From: an uncultured Aeromonadales bacterium | GTDB taxonomy: Bacteria > Pseudomonadota > Gammaproteobacteria > Enterobacterales > Succinivibrionaceae | DNA length: 64,000 bases | Reading direction: 5' to 3' | NCBI GenBank assembly: GCA_902782145.1 | Contig: CACZLZ010000004.1 | Span: 84,121 to 148,120 of the forward strand | In this document: positions 41,954 to 53,304 of the stretch, in pieces | Layout of the letters: every line of letters starts with the position of its first letter | How positions within the stretch are numbered: the stretch's first letter is position 1 | Notes under the pieces: model-generated | Seen by the model: the letters and a program-made list of their open reading frames with translations, nothing else | Told to the model about the DNA's origin: nothing | Database searches by the model: none | Position numbers and translations under genes: made by a program

Positions 41954-43774
41954 TTACTGCACCTCGCCCGGGGTAACGGCAAAGAGCTTGCCGCTGAGCT
42001 TCTCCAGGGGGATCGGGGTGCTACCGTCAAGAACAATCACCTCACCATCATCCAGCAGGTTGGTCAGGGTGAAGACCATGCTGTCGCCACAGACGGCAGG
42101 AACCTTTCCGCAGACCGCCTCCAGGACCTTGTCATTCAGGGTGATCTCCGCAGCGTCGGTGCCGGTGTTCATCACAAAGAGCACCACATCGTTGTCATCG
42201 GAATTGATCTTGACGTCCATATAGGTCTTGTCGTTACTGAAGACATGGTAACGGCTGCCGTAATACATTGCCCTGTGCTCAGAACGGAGCTTCAGCAGGC
42301 TCTTCAGGTAGTTCCGAAGTTTCTCCTGGGAGGGGTTCAGATCAGCGGGGTCATACACGGCGTCAGTGCGGCTGACGTGATCATCGCAGTAGGCGGTGTC
42401 AGTGCCGCAGTTTGCAGGTTCGTTCACAAAACCCTCAACCTGATCACCGATCTCCTGGTTGTACATGAAGGTGATGGGACCGGACATCTGGGACAGGAAG
42501 ATGTAACTGAGCATATGCCTTCTCTGGTACTCTTCATTCTCCACCACCGAGGCGGTGGCGCCGTCCTTGGTGTAGCCGGCCCGCTGGATCAGATCGCCGA
42601 AGCGCACCAGATCGTGGTTGTCAGTGAAGGAGTTGTACATCTTCCCCGCCACCGCATACTGGCTCATGTTGTTGTAGCCGTAGGTCTCAATGGTGCTGGC
42701 CTCAGCGCCGTAGGCACCATCCATACCAGTATCCTCCTGGGACGCAAGGACCTTCACCAGAGAATAGCGCATGGGGAAGTTGAAGGAGGAGTCCAGATCG
42801 CCGTCAAAGGCGGTCTTCTTGATGGACTCGCCACCGCCGTCCCAGATCTCTGCCACAGTGTAACCTGAGACCCCTTTTTTGTCCGCTGCGGTGTTGATGG
42901 CCGCCTGAATATTCTTCCAGTTGGCTGCCGGGATCTGGTAGGCCTGGTCAAAGCGCCAGCCGTCAATACCGTATTCGGTGATCATGTAGGCGGCAAGCTC
43001 ACTGAAGTACTTCTCACTGGCTGCGGCATGATCAGCCCAGTCAAAGAACTTGGTGGCTCCGCAGGTCTCTTTGCCAGATTGATCTTTAATGAGTTTGCCG
43101 TCCATGCCAAAGCATTTGTCGGTCAGGGCGGGGACCTGGGAATTGATCTTGTCAGACTGGACAAAATCCTCCTTGGCATGGCCGAAGACGCCGTCCAGGA
43201 TCACCTGGAGATCCTGCTCATGGGCAGCAGTCACAAAGTCCCTGAAGGATTCATCGGTGCCCGTTAAATGATCAATCTCCACATGAGTGGAGGAATAATA
43301 GCCGCTGGCGTCCGTCTTCCGGGTTACATTGTCATCGCTGGGATTGGTGTGGAACACCGGGGTAACCCACAGGGCGTTGACGCCCAGATCCTTGATGTAG
43401 TTCAGATGGCTGGTCAGACCGGCAATGGTGCCCTTGTAGGCGCTGGGACCCCAGCCCTTGTTCCAGCCGGCACTTTCGCCACCGTTGTCATAAACAGCAG
43501 GGATGACCTGGTAGACCACCAGCTTGCACTTATCCTCATCAGCCTTCTGATCATAGCAGCCGATGGTGTTGATCTTGGAGGCGTTGGTGTCAGCTGCCAG
43601 GGCAGACACCGTCACCTTCCGGACCTGCACCACAGGCTCATCCGGATCATCATTGCCGGGATCGTCATTGCCGTTGTTGCTGCTGCTGCCGTGTCCGCCG
43701 CCTCCGCAGGCAGACAGGGCGAAAGCCACGGCAATGGCCAGAGCCGATTTTTTGAAAAGATCCAGATCAAGCAT
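41954..43774 (-). CDS. GH13 alpha-amylase, outer-membrane lipoprotein
   Basis: 606 residues. Lipobox LSAC puts the lipid on Cys23, followed by GGGG and a Ser/Asn/Asp-rich tether. The catalytic (beta/alpha)8 barrel shows the GH13 regions: LGVNALWVTPVF, VILDGVFGH (region I), GIDGWRFDQAYQ with nucleophile Asp276 (II), VAEIWDG with acid/base Glu309 (III) and FTDNHD with Asp388 (IV). A beta-sandwich C-domain ends the protein. The ATG at 43774 (GAGG 7-8 nt upstream) is preferred to the longer frame. Gly at +2 predicts outer-membrane sorting. It likely trims glucans produced outside the cell; substrate not determined. Confidence 0.9.
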   Translation of the reverse strand: MLDLDLFKKSALAIAVAFALSACGGGGHGSSSNNGNDDPGNDDPDEPVVQVRKVTVSALAADTNASKINTIGCYDQKADEDKCKLVVYQVIPAVYDNGGESAGWNKGWGPSAYKGTIAGLTSHLNYIKDLGVNALWVTPVFHTNPSDDNVTRKTDASGYYSSTHVEIDHLTGTDESFRDFVTAAHEQDLQVILDGVFGHAKEDFVQSDKINSQVPALTDKCFGMDGKLIKDQSGKETCGATKFFDWADHAAASEKYFSELAAYMITEYGIDGWRFDQAYQIPAANWKNIQAAINTAADKKGVSGYTVAEIWDGGGESIKKTAFDGDLDSSFNFPMRYSLVKVLASQEDTGMDGAYGAEASTIETYGYNNMSQYAVAGKMYNSFTDNHDLVRFGDLIQRAGYTKDGATASVVENEEYQRRHMLSYIFLSQMSGPITFMYNQEIGDQVEGFVNEPANCGTDTAYCDDHVSRTDAVYDPADLNPSQEKLRNYLKSLLKLRSEHRAMYYGSRYHVFSNDKTYMDVKINSDDNDVVLFVMNTGTDAAEITLNDKVLEAVCGKVPAVCGDSMVFTLTNLLDDGEVIVLDGSTPIPLEKLSGKLFAVTPGEVQ

Positions 43775-44013
43775 AAAAGACCTCAGGTAAGCATCGTAAA
43801 AAGGAAGGTGTTGGCATGTTCCGCTGATCACAGGCTGAGCAGACGGAAAGCCCACATGATCGATAATATACGGGGAGCAAAAAAAGACAACCGATCCGCC
43901 ATTTTCCGGGATCAGAACAGGAACGCCGTCACAGTTTTGCCCAAACCATGGCGGCGCTCAGGATCCGGGAGGGCCAGTCTCCCGGGAAAGGGACGGGGAT
44001 CTCAGACTGCAGA

Positions 44014-44412
44014 TCAGTCTTCCTCCGCCTCATCAGGTGACTCCTCCCCGGCATCGTCATCCGGGGATCCGCCGCCCACATCCACCCCCCAGCCGTCATA
44101 GGTGGCACGGAAAGTCGCCAGCTTTGGCCAGAACTTCTCCTGATCGGCGGCAATGGCCGCGCCATCCGGGATCATCTCCCGGAAGGCGTCAAAAGCGAAG
44201 GCGGTGCGGCCCCGTTCGTCAGTGAACTCATCGGGATCGGTCACCTCGAACCCCAGGGAATAGAGGGCAATGGCCAGTTTCTCCAGGAGTTCAAAGTTGC
44301 GGCCGGAAAAATGGTGCTCCACCCGGTAGGGGCAGGTCAGATCCACTCCGTCCCGGCGCATCATCCCCAGTATCAGCTCGTTTTCATCCAGGACTTCCTG
44401 ATCCATGTTCAT
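44014..44412 (-). CDS. rraB: Ribonuclease E inhibitor-like protein RraB
   Basis: 132 residues. Matches RraB over its length: ELILGMMRRDGVDLTCPYRVEHHFSGRNFELLEKLAIALYSLGFEVTDPDEF, then KLATFRATYDGWGVDV and an acidic tail (DDDAGEESPDEAEED), as in E. coli RraB. It binds RNase E and lowers its activity on some mRNAs. It is the third gene of the transglycosylase-luxS-rraB row, 39 bp after luxS. Confidence 0.88.
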   Translation of the reverse strand: MNMDQEVLDENELILGMMRRDGVDLTCPYRVEHHFSGRNFELLEKLAIALYSLGFEVTDPDEFTDERGRTAFAFDAFREMIPDGAAIAADQEKFWPKLATFRATYDGWGVDVGGGSPDDDAGEESPDEAEED

Positions 44413-44451
44413 GTTCTCCGGCAGAAGGCGGTGTCAGTTGCGGGGCGCATC

Positions 44452-44958
44452 TCAGTTTTTGATGAGAGTGTCATCCAGCTTCAGATCCTCGTTGTTGTTG
44501 AAGCTGATCCCCACGGAAAGCACCGCCTTGGCAATGTTCTTGGCCTCTTCCAGGGAATGCTCCCGCCAGGCACCGCACTGGAAGCGGTTGTAGCCGGGGA
44601 TCCCGGACTCGTCCTTCACGGCAATGATACTGTAAAGGGAGGAACGCAGGGCGTCGGCCACTGCCTGCTCCGCCGGCTTGCCCAGAACCGTGAGGACAAA
44701 GCCCGTGCGGCTGCCGGTGGGGGAGATATCAATGACCTCCTGCTCCTCGGAGTCCAGGTGCTGGCGCATGAACACCGCCAGGAGATGCTCCAGGGTGTGC
44801 AGGCCGCCCTGCTCCATGACAGCGGCATTAGGCTGGCAGAAGCGGAGATCATACACGGTCACCACATCACCGCCAGGGGTGTGGACCACCTTGGAGGTGC
44901 GCACTGCCGGGGCCTTCATCTTGGTGTGATCTGCGGAAAAGCTTTCAATAATAGGCAT
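44452..44958 (-). CDS. luxS: S-ribosylhomocysteine lyase LuxS with Cys-to-Ser at the catalytic position
   Basis: LuxS cleaves S-ribosylhomocysteine to homocysteine and the AI-2 precursor DPD. The 168-residue protein aligns without gaps to E. coli LuxS over the N-terminal 128 residues. Metal ligands are His54 and His58 (HTLEH, with Glu57) and Cys128 (FQCGAW). The catalytic Cys of the SPMGCRTGF motif (Cys83 in E. coli, Cys84 in Bacillus) is Ser83 here: DISPTGSRTGF, codon AGC. This predicts strongly reduced activity or a changed mechanism. GGAG lies 8 nt before the ATG. The frame is open upstream but the family start is clear. Confidence 0.92.
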   Translation of the reverse strand: MPIIESFSADHTKMKAPAVRTSKVVHTPGGDVVTVYDLRFCQPNAAVMEQGGLHTLEHLLAVFMRQHLDSEEQEVIDISPTGSRTGFVLTVLGKPAEQAVADALRSSLYSIIAVKDESGIPGYNRFQCGAWREHSLEEAKNIAKAVLSVGISFNNNEDLKLDDTLIKN

Positions 44959-44974
44959 GATGATCTCCTGTTGG

Positions 44975-45583
44975 TTAGAGTTTGCATTTCTTGAGCTGGC
45001 TGGAATAGGCCGCCGCCTGGGAGGCCACCTTCCTGGCCACGCTGACAAGCCAGGTCTTGCCCTTGTAGGTGCGGCGGCTGTAGCCGCCCCAGCCCTCATG
45101 ATAGTTCAGGTACTGGCTGTAGGCGTCCCACTTGGAGACCCCGTTCTTCTTGTTAGTGATGTGCACGTACCAGGCAATGAAGTCTATGGCATCCCCGAAG
45201 TCATCCCTGGAGGACCAGGAGTTGCCCGAGGAATTCTGATATTCCTCCCAGACCGGATCCTGGGCCTGGGGATAACCGTAGGCGCTACTGCCCCGGCCGA
45301 TGGGGATAAAGAGGAAATAGCGCATGGGCGGCCGGGCATCGGGCACAAAGGCCGACTCCTGCTTCATGATGGCCATGGTCACATGCACCGGGGATCCCCA
45401 CTTCTTCTGGGAGTCCATGGCCTCCTCATACCAGTCCCCGTTCTCCCTGAAAATGGTGCACAGGTTTCCCGGATCGCTGGGCATATAGGTGGAGCATCCT
45501 GCCGTCAGCAGCGACAATGCCAGGATCCCGGCTCCGGGGATCATCGGAAGGCGTCTGCCCGCATGGTATGAGGTTGTCTCCAT
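44975..45583 (-). CDS. Lytic-transglycosylase-like lipoprotein
   Basis: 202 residues. A lipoprotein signal ends in LTAGC. The SLT-like domain shows VHVTMAIMKQESAF with the catalytic Glu context (QES), FIPIGRGSSAYGYPQAQDPVWEEYQ and a C-terminal YLNYHEGWGGYSRRTYKGKTWLVSVARKVASQA, as in a small family of Gram-negative SLT lipoproteins. It likely cuts peptidoglycan glycan strands in the periplasm. A TATAAT lies only 8 bp before the ATG, so the transcript may be nearly leaderless or the start may lie further in. luxS follows after 16 bp. Confidence 0.78.
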   Translation of the reverse strand: METTSYHAGRRLPMIPGAGILALSLLTAGCSTYMPSDPGNLCTIFRENGDWYEEAMDSQKKWGSPVHVTMAIMKQESAFVPDARPPMRYFLFIPIGRGSSAYGYPQAQDPVWEEYQNSSGNSWSSRDDFGDAIDFIAWYVHITNKKNGVSKWDAYSQYLNYHEGWGGYSRRTYKGKTWLVSVARKVASQAAAYSSQLKKCKL

Positions 45584-45652
45584 ATGACGGAATTATAAAC
45601 TCATTTGCGCTGTCAGAGGGAACTCTGCCGGATCTCCTATGAGCCGGGACAC

Positions 45653-45699
45653 AAAAAATCCCGTCTGACCGGGAGACAACATGGCACGGTCAGACGGGA
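45653..45699 (-). terminator. Strong rho-independent terminator after the two-helix membrane protein gene
   Basis: A perfect 12-bp stem TCCCGTCTGACC (45659-45670) / GGTCAGACGGGA (45688-45699), loop of 17, followed on the minus strand by six T (45658-45653). Confidence 0.9.
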
Positions 45700-45758
45700 C
45701 GGAGGGGATCCGGCTGCCACGGATAACTCAGGAGGAGGGGGCAGCCGGGAGGGTTCTG

Positions 45759-46967
<1,209 letters not shown>

Positions 46968-47019
46968 TCTCTGAGCACACCGCCCCGGAGGATCTCCGCC
47001 GCATTCTTCAGATCCCAAG

Positions 47020-47035
47020 CGGCGGGATCCCGCCG
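47020..47035. terminator. Palindrome between convergent glnB and tusB
   Basis: CGGCGGGATCCCGCCG is a perfect 16-bp palindrome in the 110-bp convergent gap, with no long T run on either side. It is a possible two-way terminator. Confidence 0.4.
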
Positions 47036-47077
47036 TCAAACTCTTCCCGCCTTCCGAGCGCCGCCCAGGCGCCCTCC

Positions 47078-47350
47078 CTACCAGGACACCGGATCCTCCG
47101 GATCCTCCGCCACCAGTCGCACCAGATCCCCCATGGAGATCCGCTCCGCCCCTGCCGGGCACTCCAGCCCCCGGGCAGCAAGATCCTCCCCCAGAACACA
47201 GATCCGGACTCCTTCAGGGATCAGATCCCGCCGGCCGGCGCACAGCACCCCATCCCCCAGGAGCAGCAGGGTGTCACCCCCGGCCATAAGCCGGAGCACC
47301 CGGCAGAGTTTCCCCGCTGCATCCGGGGGATCCCGGTACAAATGGATCAT
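47078..47350 (-). CDS. tusB: tRNA 2-thiouridine sulfur relay protein TusB (DsrH-like)
   Basis: 90 residues of the DsrH/TusB fold (MIHLYRDPP...GDTLLLLGDGVLCAG; IRICVLGEDLAARGL as VRICVLGEDLAARG). Part of the TusBCD hexamer that carries sulfur from TusA to TusE/MnmA for s2U34 in tRNA. It ends DPVSW. It starts one base after the tusC stop. tusE is not in the window. Confidence 0.85.
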   Translation of the reverse strand: MIHLYRDPPDAAGKLCRVLRLMAGGDTLLLLGDGVLCAGRRDLIPEGVRICVLGEDLAARGLECPAGAERISMGDLVRLVAEDPEDPVSW

Positions 47351-47351
47351 G

Positions 47352-47705
47352 TCAGAACACCAGTTTCGGTCCGGCCTGTCCCAAAAGCGCCCGCAGTTCC
47401 TCCGGCTCCAGGAGGCGGCAGGGCAGGATCAGATCCTCTGCCCTGAGTCCCCGGGCGGCCAGATCACGGGCCAGGACATGCACCGGTCCCACATCATACA
47501 GGGGCAGCACCCCAAAGGTCCGGGCATGATCCCGGCTCAGGATCCCGGCGGGCTCCTGCCCGCCCTTCAGCTGGTACACTCCGTCCCCCAGGAAATAGAC
47601 ATCCACCCTCCGGGCAAAGGCGCTCAGTGCCAGAGCCGCGTCCAGCCCCTCCCGGCCCCCGGCGGTGCCGTGGGGAGGACTCTGGAAGATCACCGCCGCT
47701 ATCAT
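47352..47705 (-). CDS. tusC: Sulfur relay protein TusC (DsrF-like)
   Basis: 117 residues: MIAAVIFQSPPHGTAGGREGLDAALALSAF is the typical TusC/DsrF opening, followed by VDVYFLGDGVYQLKGGQEP and a C-terminal VHVLARDLAARGLRAEDLI. The open frame runs 10 codons further, but the ATG at 47705 fits the family. A 180-bp gap to tusD (47706-47885) holds a pyrimidine-rich stretch on the coding strand and no gene; most relatives have tusD and tusC adjacent. Confidence 0.87.
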   Translation of the reverse strand: MIAAVIFQSPPHGTAGGREGLDAALALSAFARRVDVYFLGDGVYQLKGGQEPAGILSRDHARTFGVLPLYDVGPVHVLARDLAARGLRAEDLILPCRLLEPEELRALLGQAGPKLVF

Positions 47706-47885
47706 GGAAACACCGCCACAGTCATGAGCCACCACCGGAAGTCACCGTAGCCAGCCAGCCCCTCCGGGAACACCCTCCCGGAAAGGGGACTTGAAACAAA
47801 AGTTAAAAGACAAAGACAAAAACGGAAAGAGGCCAATGGGACAAGGAAAGAGACCGCTGGGACTCCGCTAAACCCGCCGCCGCCC

Positions 47886-48287
47886 TCAGCGGAACTGCAC
47901 AAGCCGGGAGCCTGTGAGCAGCAGATCTGCCAGATCTGACAGGGCGCCGATCTCAAAGTCCGGTGCCACCGAGCCGGCCACCGCCCCCCGGCGCTCCCCG
48001 GCGGCGGAGCACAGCACCAGGCGCATGCCGGTGTCCCGGGACAGCTCCCGCCATAGAGCCGGCAGATCAGCTTCGTCGCTGGCCGGAGAGACGGTCTTCA
48101 GGGCGTTCAGCACCCCGTCCTCATAAAAAAAGACCGCATCCACCGGACATTTCCCCGCCCAGGCCTCCCGGGCGAAAAGATATGCCAGGGAGGCGGCCTC
48201 CCGGCCGTAGGGGGGACCGGACACCAGCAGGGTGAAATGCCGCCCCGGATATCCCCGATCCTTTCCCTCAGGGGGTGTCACCGGCAC
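47886..48287 (-). CDS. tusD: Sulfurtransferase subunit TusD (DsrE-like)
   Basis: 133 residues. FTLLVSGPPYGREAASLAYLFAREAW matches the TusD N-terminus, AVFFYEDGVLNALKTVSPASDEADL the middle, and LVLCSAAGERRG carries the active-site Cys that accepts persulfide from TusA. It ends RLVQFR, as in E. coli TusD. It starts with GTG at 48287, GGAGGT about 10 nt upstream, overlapping ridA by 10 nt. Confidence 0.88.
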   Translation of the reverse strand: MPVTPPEGKDRGYPGRHFTLLVSGPPYGREAASLAYLFAREAWAGKCPVDAVFFYEDGVLNALKTVSPASDEADLPALWRELSRDTGMRLVLCSAAGERRGAVAGSVAPDFEIGALSDLADLLLTGSRLVQFR

Positions 48288-48661
48288 AGGGCGGTGACCT
48301 CCACCTCCACCAGCACATCCTTGGGCAGCCGTGCGGCTTCAACGCAGGATCTGGCCGGGGCATCCTTGGGAAAATAGCGGCCGTACACCTCATTGAACAC
48401 CCCAAAGTCACCCATGTTCTTCAGGAAGCAGGTGGTCTTCACCACATCGTCAAAGGTGAGCCCGGCGGCGGTGAGGATCCCCTTCAGGTTCTCCATCACC
48501 CGCTCAGCCTGGACGGCCACATCACCCTCCACCAGCTTCTGGGTGGCGGGATCAATGGCGATCTGGCCGGAGGAGAAGAGAAAGCCCCCGGCCTTCACAG
48601 CCTGAGAATAGGGGCCGATGGCTGCGGGAGCAGCGGCGGTGGACAGGATTTCCTTGGACAT
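48278..48661 (-). CDS. ridA: 2-iminobutanoate/2-iminopropanoate deaminase RidA
   Basis: 127 residues of the YjgF/YER057c/UK114 family, trimeric. It hydrolyses reactive enamine/imine products of PLP enzymes. The sequence has TAAAPAAIGPYSQAVKAGGFLFSSGQIAIDP, DVVKTTCFLKNMGDFGVFNEVYGRYF and PARSCVEAARLPKDVLVEVEV, with the key Arg in PARS. SD AAGGAG precedes the ATG at 48661. First gene of ridA-tusD-tusC-tusB, directly behind the rpoC terminator. Confidence 0.94.
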   Translation of the reverse strand: MSKEILSTAAAPAAIGPYSQAVKAGGFLFSSGQIAIDPATQKLVEGDVAVQAERVMENLKGILTAAGLTFDDVVKTTCFLKNMGDFGVFNEVYGRYFPKDAPARSCVEAARLPKDVLVEVEVTALCR

Positions 48662-48698
48662 GTTTGATTCTCCTTCATAGGCGCCTCCCTCAGGAGGC

Positions 48699-48741
48699 AA
48701 AAAAAAACGGCAGGAACGGAGCATTCAGCTCCCTTCCCGCC
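48699..48741 (-). terminator. Rho-independent terminator of the rpoBC transcript
   Basis: Stem GGCAGGAA-GGAGC (48709-48722) / GCTCC-TTCCCGCC (48728-48741) with one mismatch and one G-T pair, followed on the minus strand by nine T (48707-48699). A second small stem GCCTCC/GGAGGC (48683-48698) follows just before the ridA SD. Confidence 0.92.
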
Positions 48742-48804
48742 AGTGGATTGTATCACGGATAGATCCAGGGGAGATCCGGCGGCGCCGCCGCCGGACACCG
48801 CCCA

Positions 48805-51800
48805 TCACTCGGCGGAGGCGTTCTCCTCAGGAGCGTCCTCCAGAACCTGGGGCAGTTCAGGACCCACAGGCTCCGGGGCCAGGGCAGCCTCATAGGCCTC
48901 GGAGGCAGCCGGAGTCTCCACAGGCTCCACAGTCTCCCCGGCCATTTCCGGATCGCCGCCGTTCAGGGCCTCAGAGATCTGCTCCTCCACCTCCTCGCGG
49001 CTGTTCTCCCGGGATAGCATCCGCTCCATGCGGTTGCGGGCACGCTCCTCATGGTAAGCGTAGCCGGTGCCGGCGGGGATGAGGCGGCCCACAATGACGT
49101 TCTCCTTCAGACCCCTGAGTTCGTCCACCTTGCCAGCCACGGCAGCTTCCGTGAAGACCCTGGTGGTCTCCTGGAAGGAGGCGGCGGAGATGAAGGACTC
49201 GGTGTTCAGGGAGGCCTTGGTGATGCCCATCAGCAGGCGCTGGTACTCCGCAGGCTTCTTGCCCTTGGCCTCCAGCTCCTCGTTGATGATCTTGATCCGG
49301 GCGATTTCCACCTGATCCCCTTCCAGGAACTCCGAGTCGCCGGGATCGGTGATCTCACACTTGCGGAGCATCTGGCGGATGATGATCTCAATGTGCTTGT
49401 CATTGATCTTCACACCCTGGGCCCGGTACACGTCCTGGACTTCATTGACGATGTAGCGGGCAACCTCGCTGACACCCCGGAGCCGGAGGATATCCGCTGC
49501 GGCCTCAGCGCCGTCCACGATCATCTCGCCCTTCTCCACGGACTCGCCCTCGTAGACGTTGATGTTACGCCACTTGGGAATGAGCTCCTCATGGGTCTCC
49601 CCGTCCGGTCCCTCAATGACCAGACGACGCTTGCCCTTGGTCTCCTTGCCGAACTTCACCAGGCCGTCGATCTCAGCCAGAATGGCCGGCTCCTTGGGAG
49701 GACGGGCCTCGAAGAGATCCGCAACCCTGGGCAGACCGCCGGTGATATCCTTGGTACCGGAGGCGGACTTGGGGATCTTGGCGATGACATCGCCAATGTT
49801 CACCGCATCGCCGTCGGACATTTCAATCACCGCCTGATCCTGCAAGTAGTAGGAGGTGGGGGTGCCCACAACCACAATGTCCTCGCCGTTCTCGTCCACG
49901 ATCTTGATCAGAGGACGGCGGCCGTCCTTGCCGGCCTGGGAGCCCAGCTCCTTGATCTGCCAGGACACCAGACCGGTAAGCTCATCTCTCTTGGAGACGG
50001 CGGTGAGGCCGTCCACAATGTCCACGAACTTGATCCGGCCGGCAACCTCTGCAATGATGGGATGGGAGTGGGGATCCCAGTTGGCCATGATCTGGCCGAC
50101 TTCCACCCGGTCACCATCCTTCACCTCCAGCACAGCACCGGACTGCAACTTGCGGTTCTCCTTGGTGAGGCCGAAGTCATCAATAATGGAGATCTCAGCC
50201 GATCTGCCGGTGATGACATACTTGCCCTCGGAGTTCACCACATACTTGGCCTTCAGCCGGACAGTACCGGCATTCTTGGCCTGGGCTGAGGTGTCTTCCA
50301 CTGAACGGGAGGCGGTGCCACCCACGTGGAAGGTACGCATGGTCAGCTGGGTTCCAGGCTCGCCGATGGACTGGGCGGCCATGACACCCACGGCCTCGCC
50401 GCGGTTGACCATGTAGCCCCGGGCCAGATCCCGGCCGTAGCACTTGGCGCAGATCCCGAAGGGGGTGCGGCAGGTGATGGGGGAGCGGACCTTCACGCTG
50501 TCAATGGAGTTCTGCTCGATGACGTCGCACCACTTTTCGTCCAGCATGGTGCCGGCGGGGATGACCACATCACTGGTGCCCGGACGCATCACATCCACCG
50601 CAGTGACCCGGCCCAGGACACGCTCCCGGAGCTTCTCCACCACATCGCCGCCCACGATATGGGCGGTGATCACCAGGCCGTCATCAGTGCCGCAGTCATC
50701 CTCCTTCACCACCACGTCCTGGGCCACGTCAACCAGACGCCTGGTGAGGTAACCGGAGTTGGCGGTCTTCAGGGCGGTGTCAGCCAGACCCTTACGGGCG
50801 CCGTGAGTGGAGATGAAGTACTGGAGAACGTCCAGACCCTCACGGAAGTTGGCCACAATGGGGGTCTCGATGATGGAGCCGTCGGGCTTGGCCATCAGAC
50901 CGCGCATGCCGGCCACCTGGCTGATCTGCTTCTCGGAGCCGCGGGCGCCGGAGTCAGCCATAATGTAGATGTTGTTGAAAGAAGCCTGTTTCTCGGTCTG
51001 CCCCAGGGAGTTCACCGCAGTCTCCGTGCGCAGGTTCTCCATCATGGCCTTGGTGACCCGCTTGTGGGCATCACCCCAGATGTCCAGCACCTTGGAGTAC
51101 TTCTCACCCTGAGTGATGGAGCCTGAGTTGTACTGTTCCTGGATATCCGCCACCCGGTTCTCGGCATCCTCCACAATCTGTGCCTTCTCGTCGGGGATCA
51201 CCATGTCATCCAGGCACACCGAGGCGCCGGAGAGGGCGGCATAGTGGAAGCCGATGTACATGAGATGGTCGGCGAACATCACCGTGTCCTTGATGCCCAG
51301 GGTGTGGTAGCACACATTCAGCATCTTGGCGATTAGCTTCTTGCCCAGGGCCTCGTTGGACACGAACTTGAACCAGCAACGGGGATCCTTCTCCAGCTCC
51401 ATCCGGTCAGCGTCGGTCATCTCATAGGGCTTGTCGATGAGGGAGTAAGGCAGGCCCTTGGGCAGGATCAGGGACAGAATGGCCCGGCCCACGGTGGTGG
51501 TCTTCAGCTCTGTGTGGGGCTCAAAGGTGCCGTCCTCCAGCACCGTGTACTCGGTGATGTAGCAGCGCACTCTGGCACCCAGATCGGCCAGACCGGCCCG
51601 GTACAGGCACTCAGCCTCCTTGGGGGAGGTCAGCAGCATGCCTTCGCCCTTGGCGCCCACCCGCATCCTGGTCATATAGTAAATGCCCAGCACCATGTCC
51701 TGGGAAGGTCCGATGATAGGCTCGCCGGATGCCGGGGACAGGATGTTGTTGGTGGACATCATCAGGGCCCGGGCCTCCAGCTGGGCCTCCACGGTCAGAG

Positions 51801-53229
51801 GCAGGTGCACGGCCATCTGGTCACCGTCGAAGTCGGCGTTGAAGGCAGAGCACACCAGGGGGTGCAGGCGGATGGCCTTGCCCTCGATGAGGATGGGCTC
51901 AAAGGCCTGGATGCCCAGACGGTGCAGAGTGGGGGCGCGGTTCAGGAGCACTGGATGCTCGCGGATCACGTCCTCCAGGATATCCCATACCAGCGGATCT
52001 TCCCGCTCCACCATCTTCTTGGCAGCCTTGATGGTGGTGGCGTCGCCCCGGGCCTCCAGGCGTCCCAGAACGAAGGGCTTAAAGAGTTCCAGGGCCATCT
52101 TCTTGGGCAGACCGCACTGATGCAGACGCAGGAAGGGTCCCACGGTGATCACGGAGCGTCCGGAGTAGTCCACACGCTTGCCCAGCAGGTTCTGACGGAA
52201 ACGGCCCTGCTTGCCCTTGATCATGTCGGCCAGGGACTTCAGAACTCGCTTGTTGGCGCCGGTGATGGCCCGGCCGCGGCGACCGTTGTCCAGCAGAGCG
52301 TCCACAGCCTCCTGGAGCATGCGCTTCTCGTTGCGCACAATGATGTCCGGGGCTGCCAGATCCAGCAGGCGGCGCAGACGGTTGTTACGGTTGATCACCC
52401 GGCGGTAGAGATCATTCAGATCCGAGGTGGCGAAGCGGCCGCCGTCCAGGGGAACCAGGGGGCGCAGATCCGGAGGCAGCACCGGCAGCACCGTGAGGAT
52501 CATCCACTCCGGCTGATTGCCGGACTTCAGGAACACCTCCAGGAGTTTCAGTCTCTTGGACAGCTTCTTCCGGGTGGACTCAGAGGAGGTCTGGGCGATC
52601 TCCTCCCGGACCAGGGCCAGCTCATGCTCCAGATCAATGTCCTGGAGCATCTTGAGAATGGCCTCGGCGCCCATCATGGCGGTGAAGTCACCCTCGTAGC
52701 GGTCCATCATCTCCCGGTATTCCTCTTCGGACAGGAGCTGACCCACAGTAAGGTCATCCTTGTCGTCAAGACCGGTGTCCACCACCACATAGGACTCGAA
52801 ATAAAGCACCCGCTCGATTTCGGAGAGCTTCATGTCCAGGAGGATGCCGATGCGGGTGGGCAGGGACTTCAGGAACCAGATGTGAGCCACCGGGGAGGCC
52901 AGCTCAATGTGGCCCATGCGCTCCCGGCGCACCTTGGCCTGGGTGACCTCCACGCCGCACTTCTCGCAGATCACGCCCCGGTGCTTGAGGCGCTTGTATT
53001 TGCCGCACAGACACTCGAAGTCCTTCACCGGTCCGAAGATCTTGGCGCAGAACAGACCGTCGCGCTCAGGCTTGTAGGTGCGGTAGTTGATGGTTTCAGG
53101 CTTCTTGACCTCACCGTGGGACCAGGATCTGATGAGCTCAGGAGACGCCAGCGAAATCTTGATGAAATCGAACTCGTCGATCTTGCCCTGATTCTTTCTG
53201 AAGCTCTTGACTAAATTCTTCTCTATCAC
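48805..53229 (-). CDS. rpoC: RNA polymerase beta' subunit
   Basis: 1474 residues, slightly longer than the E. coli 1407. The Zn ribbon is [20 protein letters not shown]; the catalytic Mg site [12 protein letters not shown] is intact; the bridge helix/trigger loop region has [22 protein letters not shown]; a second Zn site lies around [15 protein letters not shown]. The extra length is an acidic tail ([13 protein letters not shown]...[11 protein letters not shown]). The first candidate start is TTG at 53256, but GTG at 53229 ([13 protein letters not shown]) has AGGA about 9 nt upstream and fits the family length. 75 bp after rpoB. Confidence 0.96.
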   Translation of the reverse strand: MIEKNLVKSFRKNQGKIDEFDFIKISLASPELIRSWSHGEVKKPETINYRTYKPERDGLFCAKIFGPVKDFECLCGKYKRLKHRGVICEKCGVEVTQAKVRRERMGHIELASPVAHIWFLKSLPTRIGILLDMKLSEIERVLYFESYVVVDTGLDDKDDLTVGQLLSEEEYREMMDRYEGDFTAMMGAEAILKMLQDIDLEHELALVREEIAQTSSESTRKKLSKRLKLLEVFLKSGNQPEWMILTVLPVLPPDLRPLVPLDGGRFATSDLNDLYRRVINRNNRLRRLLDLAAPDIIVRNEKRMLQEAVDALLDNGRRGRAITGANKRVLKSLADMIKGKQGRFRQNLLGKRVDYSGRSVITVGPFLRLHQCGLPKKMALELFKPFVLGRLEARGDATTIKAAKKMVEREDPLVWDILEDVIREHPVLLNRAPTLHRLGIQAFEPILIEGKAIRLHPLVCSAFNADFDGDQMAVHLPLTVEAQLEARALMMSTNNILSPASGEPIIGPSQDMVLGIYYMTRMRVGAKGEGMLLTSPKEAECLYRAGLADLGARVRCYITEYTVLEDGTFEPHTELKTTTVGRAILSLILPKGLPYSLIDKPYEMTDADRMELEKDPRCWFKFVSNEALGKKLIAKMLNVCYHTLGIKDTVMFADHLMYIGFHYAALSGASVCLDDMVIPDEKAQIVEDAENRVADIQEQYNSGSITQGEKYSKVLDIWGDAHKRVTKAMMENLRTETAVNSLGQTEKQASFNNIYIMADSGARGSEKQISQVAGMRGLMAKPDGSIIETPIVANFREGLDVLQYFISTHGARKGLADTALKTANSGYLTRRLVDVAQDVVVKEDDCGTDDGLVITAHIVGGDVVEKLRERVLGRVTAVDVMRPGTSDVVIPAGTMLDEKWCDVIEQNSIDSVKVRSPITCRTPFGICAKCYGRDLARGYMVNRGEAVGVMAAQSIGEPGTQLTMRTFHVGGTASRSVEDTSAQAKNAGTVRLKAKYVVNSEGKYVITGRSAEISIIDDFGLTKENRKLQSGAVLEVKDGDRVEVGQIMANWDPHSHPIIAEVAGRIKFVDIVDGLTAVSKRDELTGLVSWQIKELGSQAGKDGRRPLIKIVDENGEDIVVVGTPTSYYLQDQAVIEMSDGDAVNIGDVIAKIPKSASGTKDITGGLPRVADLFEARPPKEPAILAEIDGLVKFGKETKGKRRLVIEGPDGETHEELIPKWRNINVYEGESVEKGEMIVDGAEAAADILRLRGVSEVARYIVNEVQDVYRAQGVKINDKHIEIIIRQMLRKCEITDPGDSEFLEGDQVEIARIKIINEELEAKGKKPAEYQRLLMGITKASLNTESFISAASFQETTRVFTEAAVAGKVDELRGLKENVIVGRLIPAGTGYAYHEERARNRMERMLSRENSREEVEEQISEALNGGDPEMAGETVEPVETPAASEAYEAALAPEPVGPELPQVLEDAPEENASAE

Positions 53230-53304
53230 GTTCTTCTTCCTGTAAATAGGGTGCAATAGGGTTCAAACAGGTGTGGCAGGGGGCGGCTGCGCCGCCCGCC
53301 CGGC

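Noticed and set aside
48747..48755. Extended -10 (TGA-TACAAT) upstream of ridA
   Set aside because: The transcript would start within the rpoC terminator hairpin; it is probably chance, though an attenuated ridA promoter cannot be excluded.
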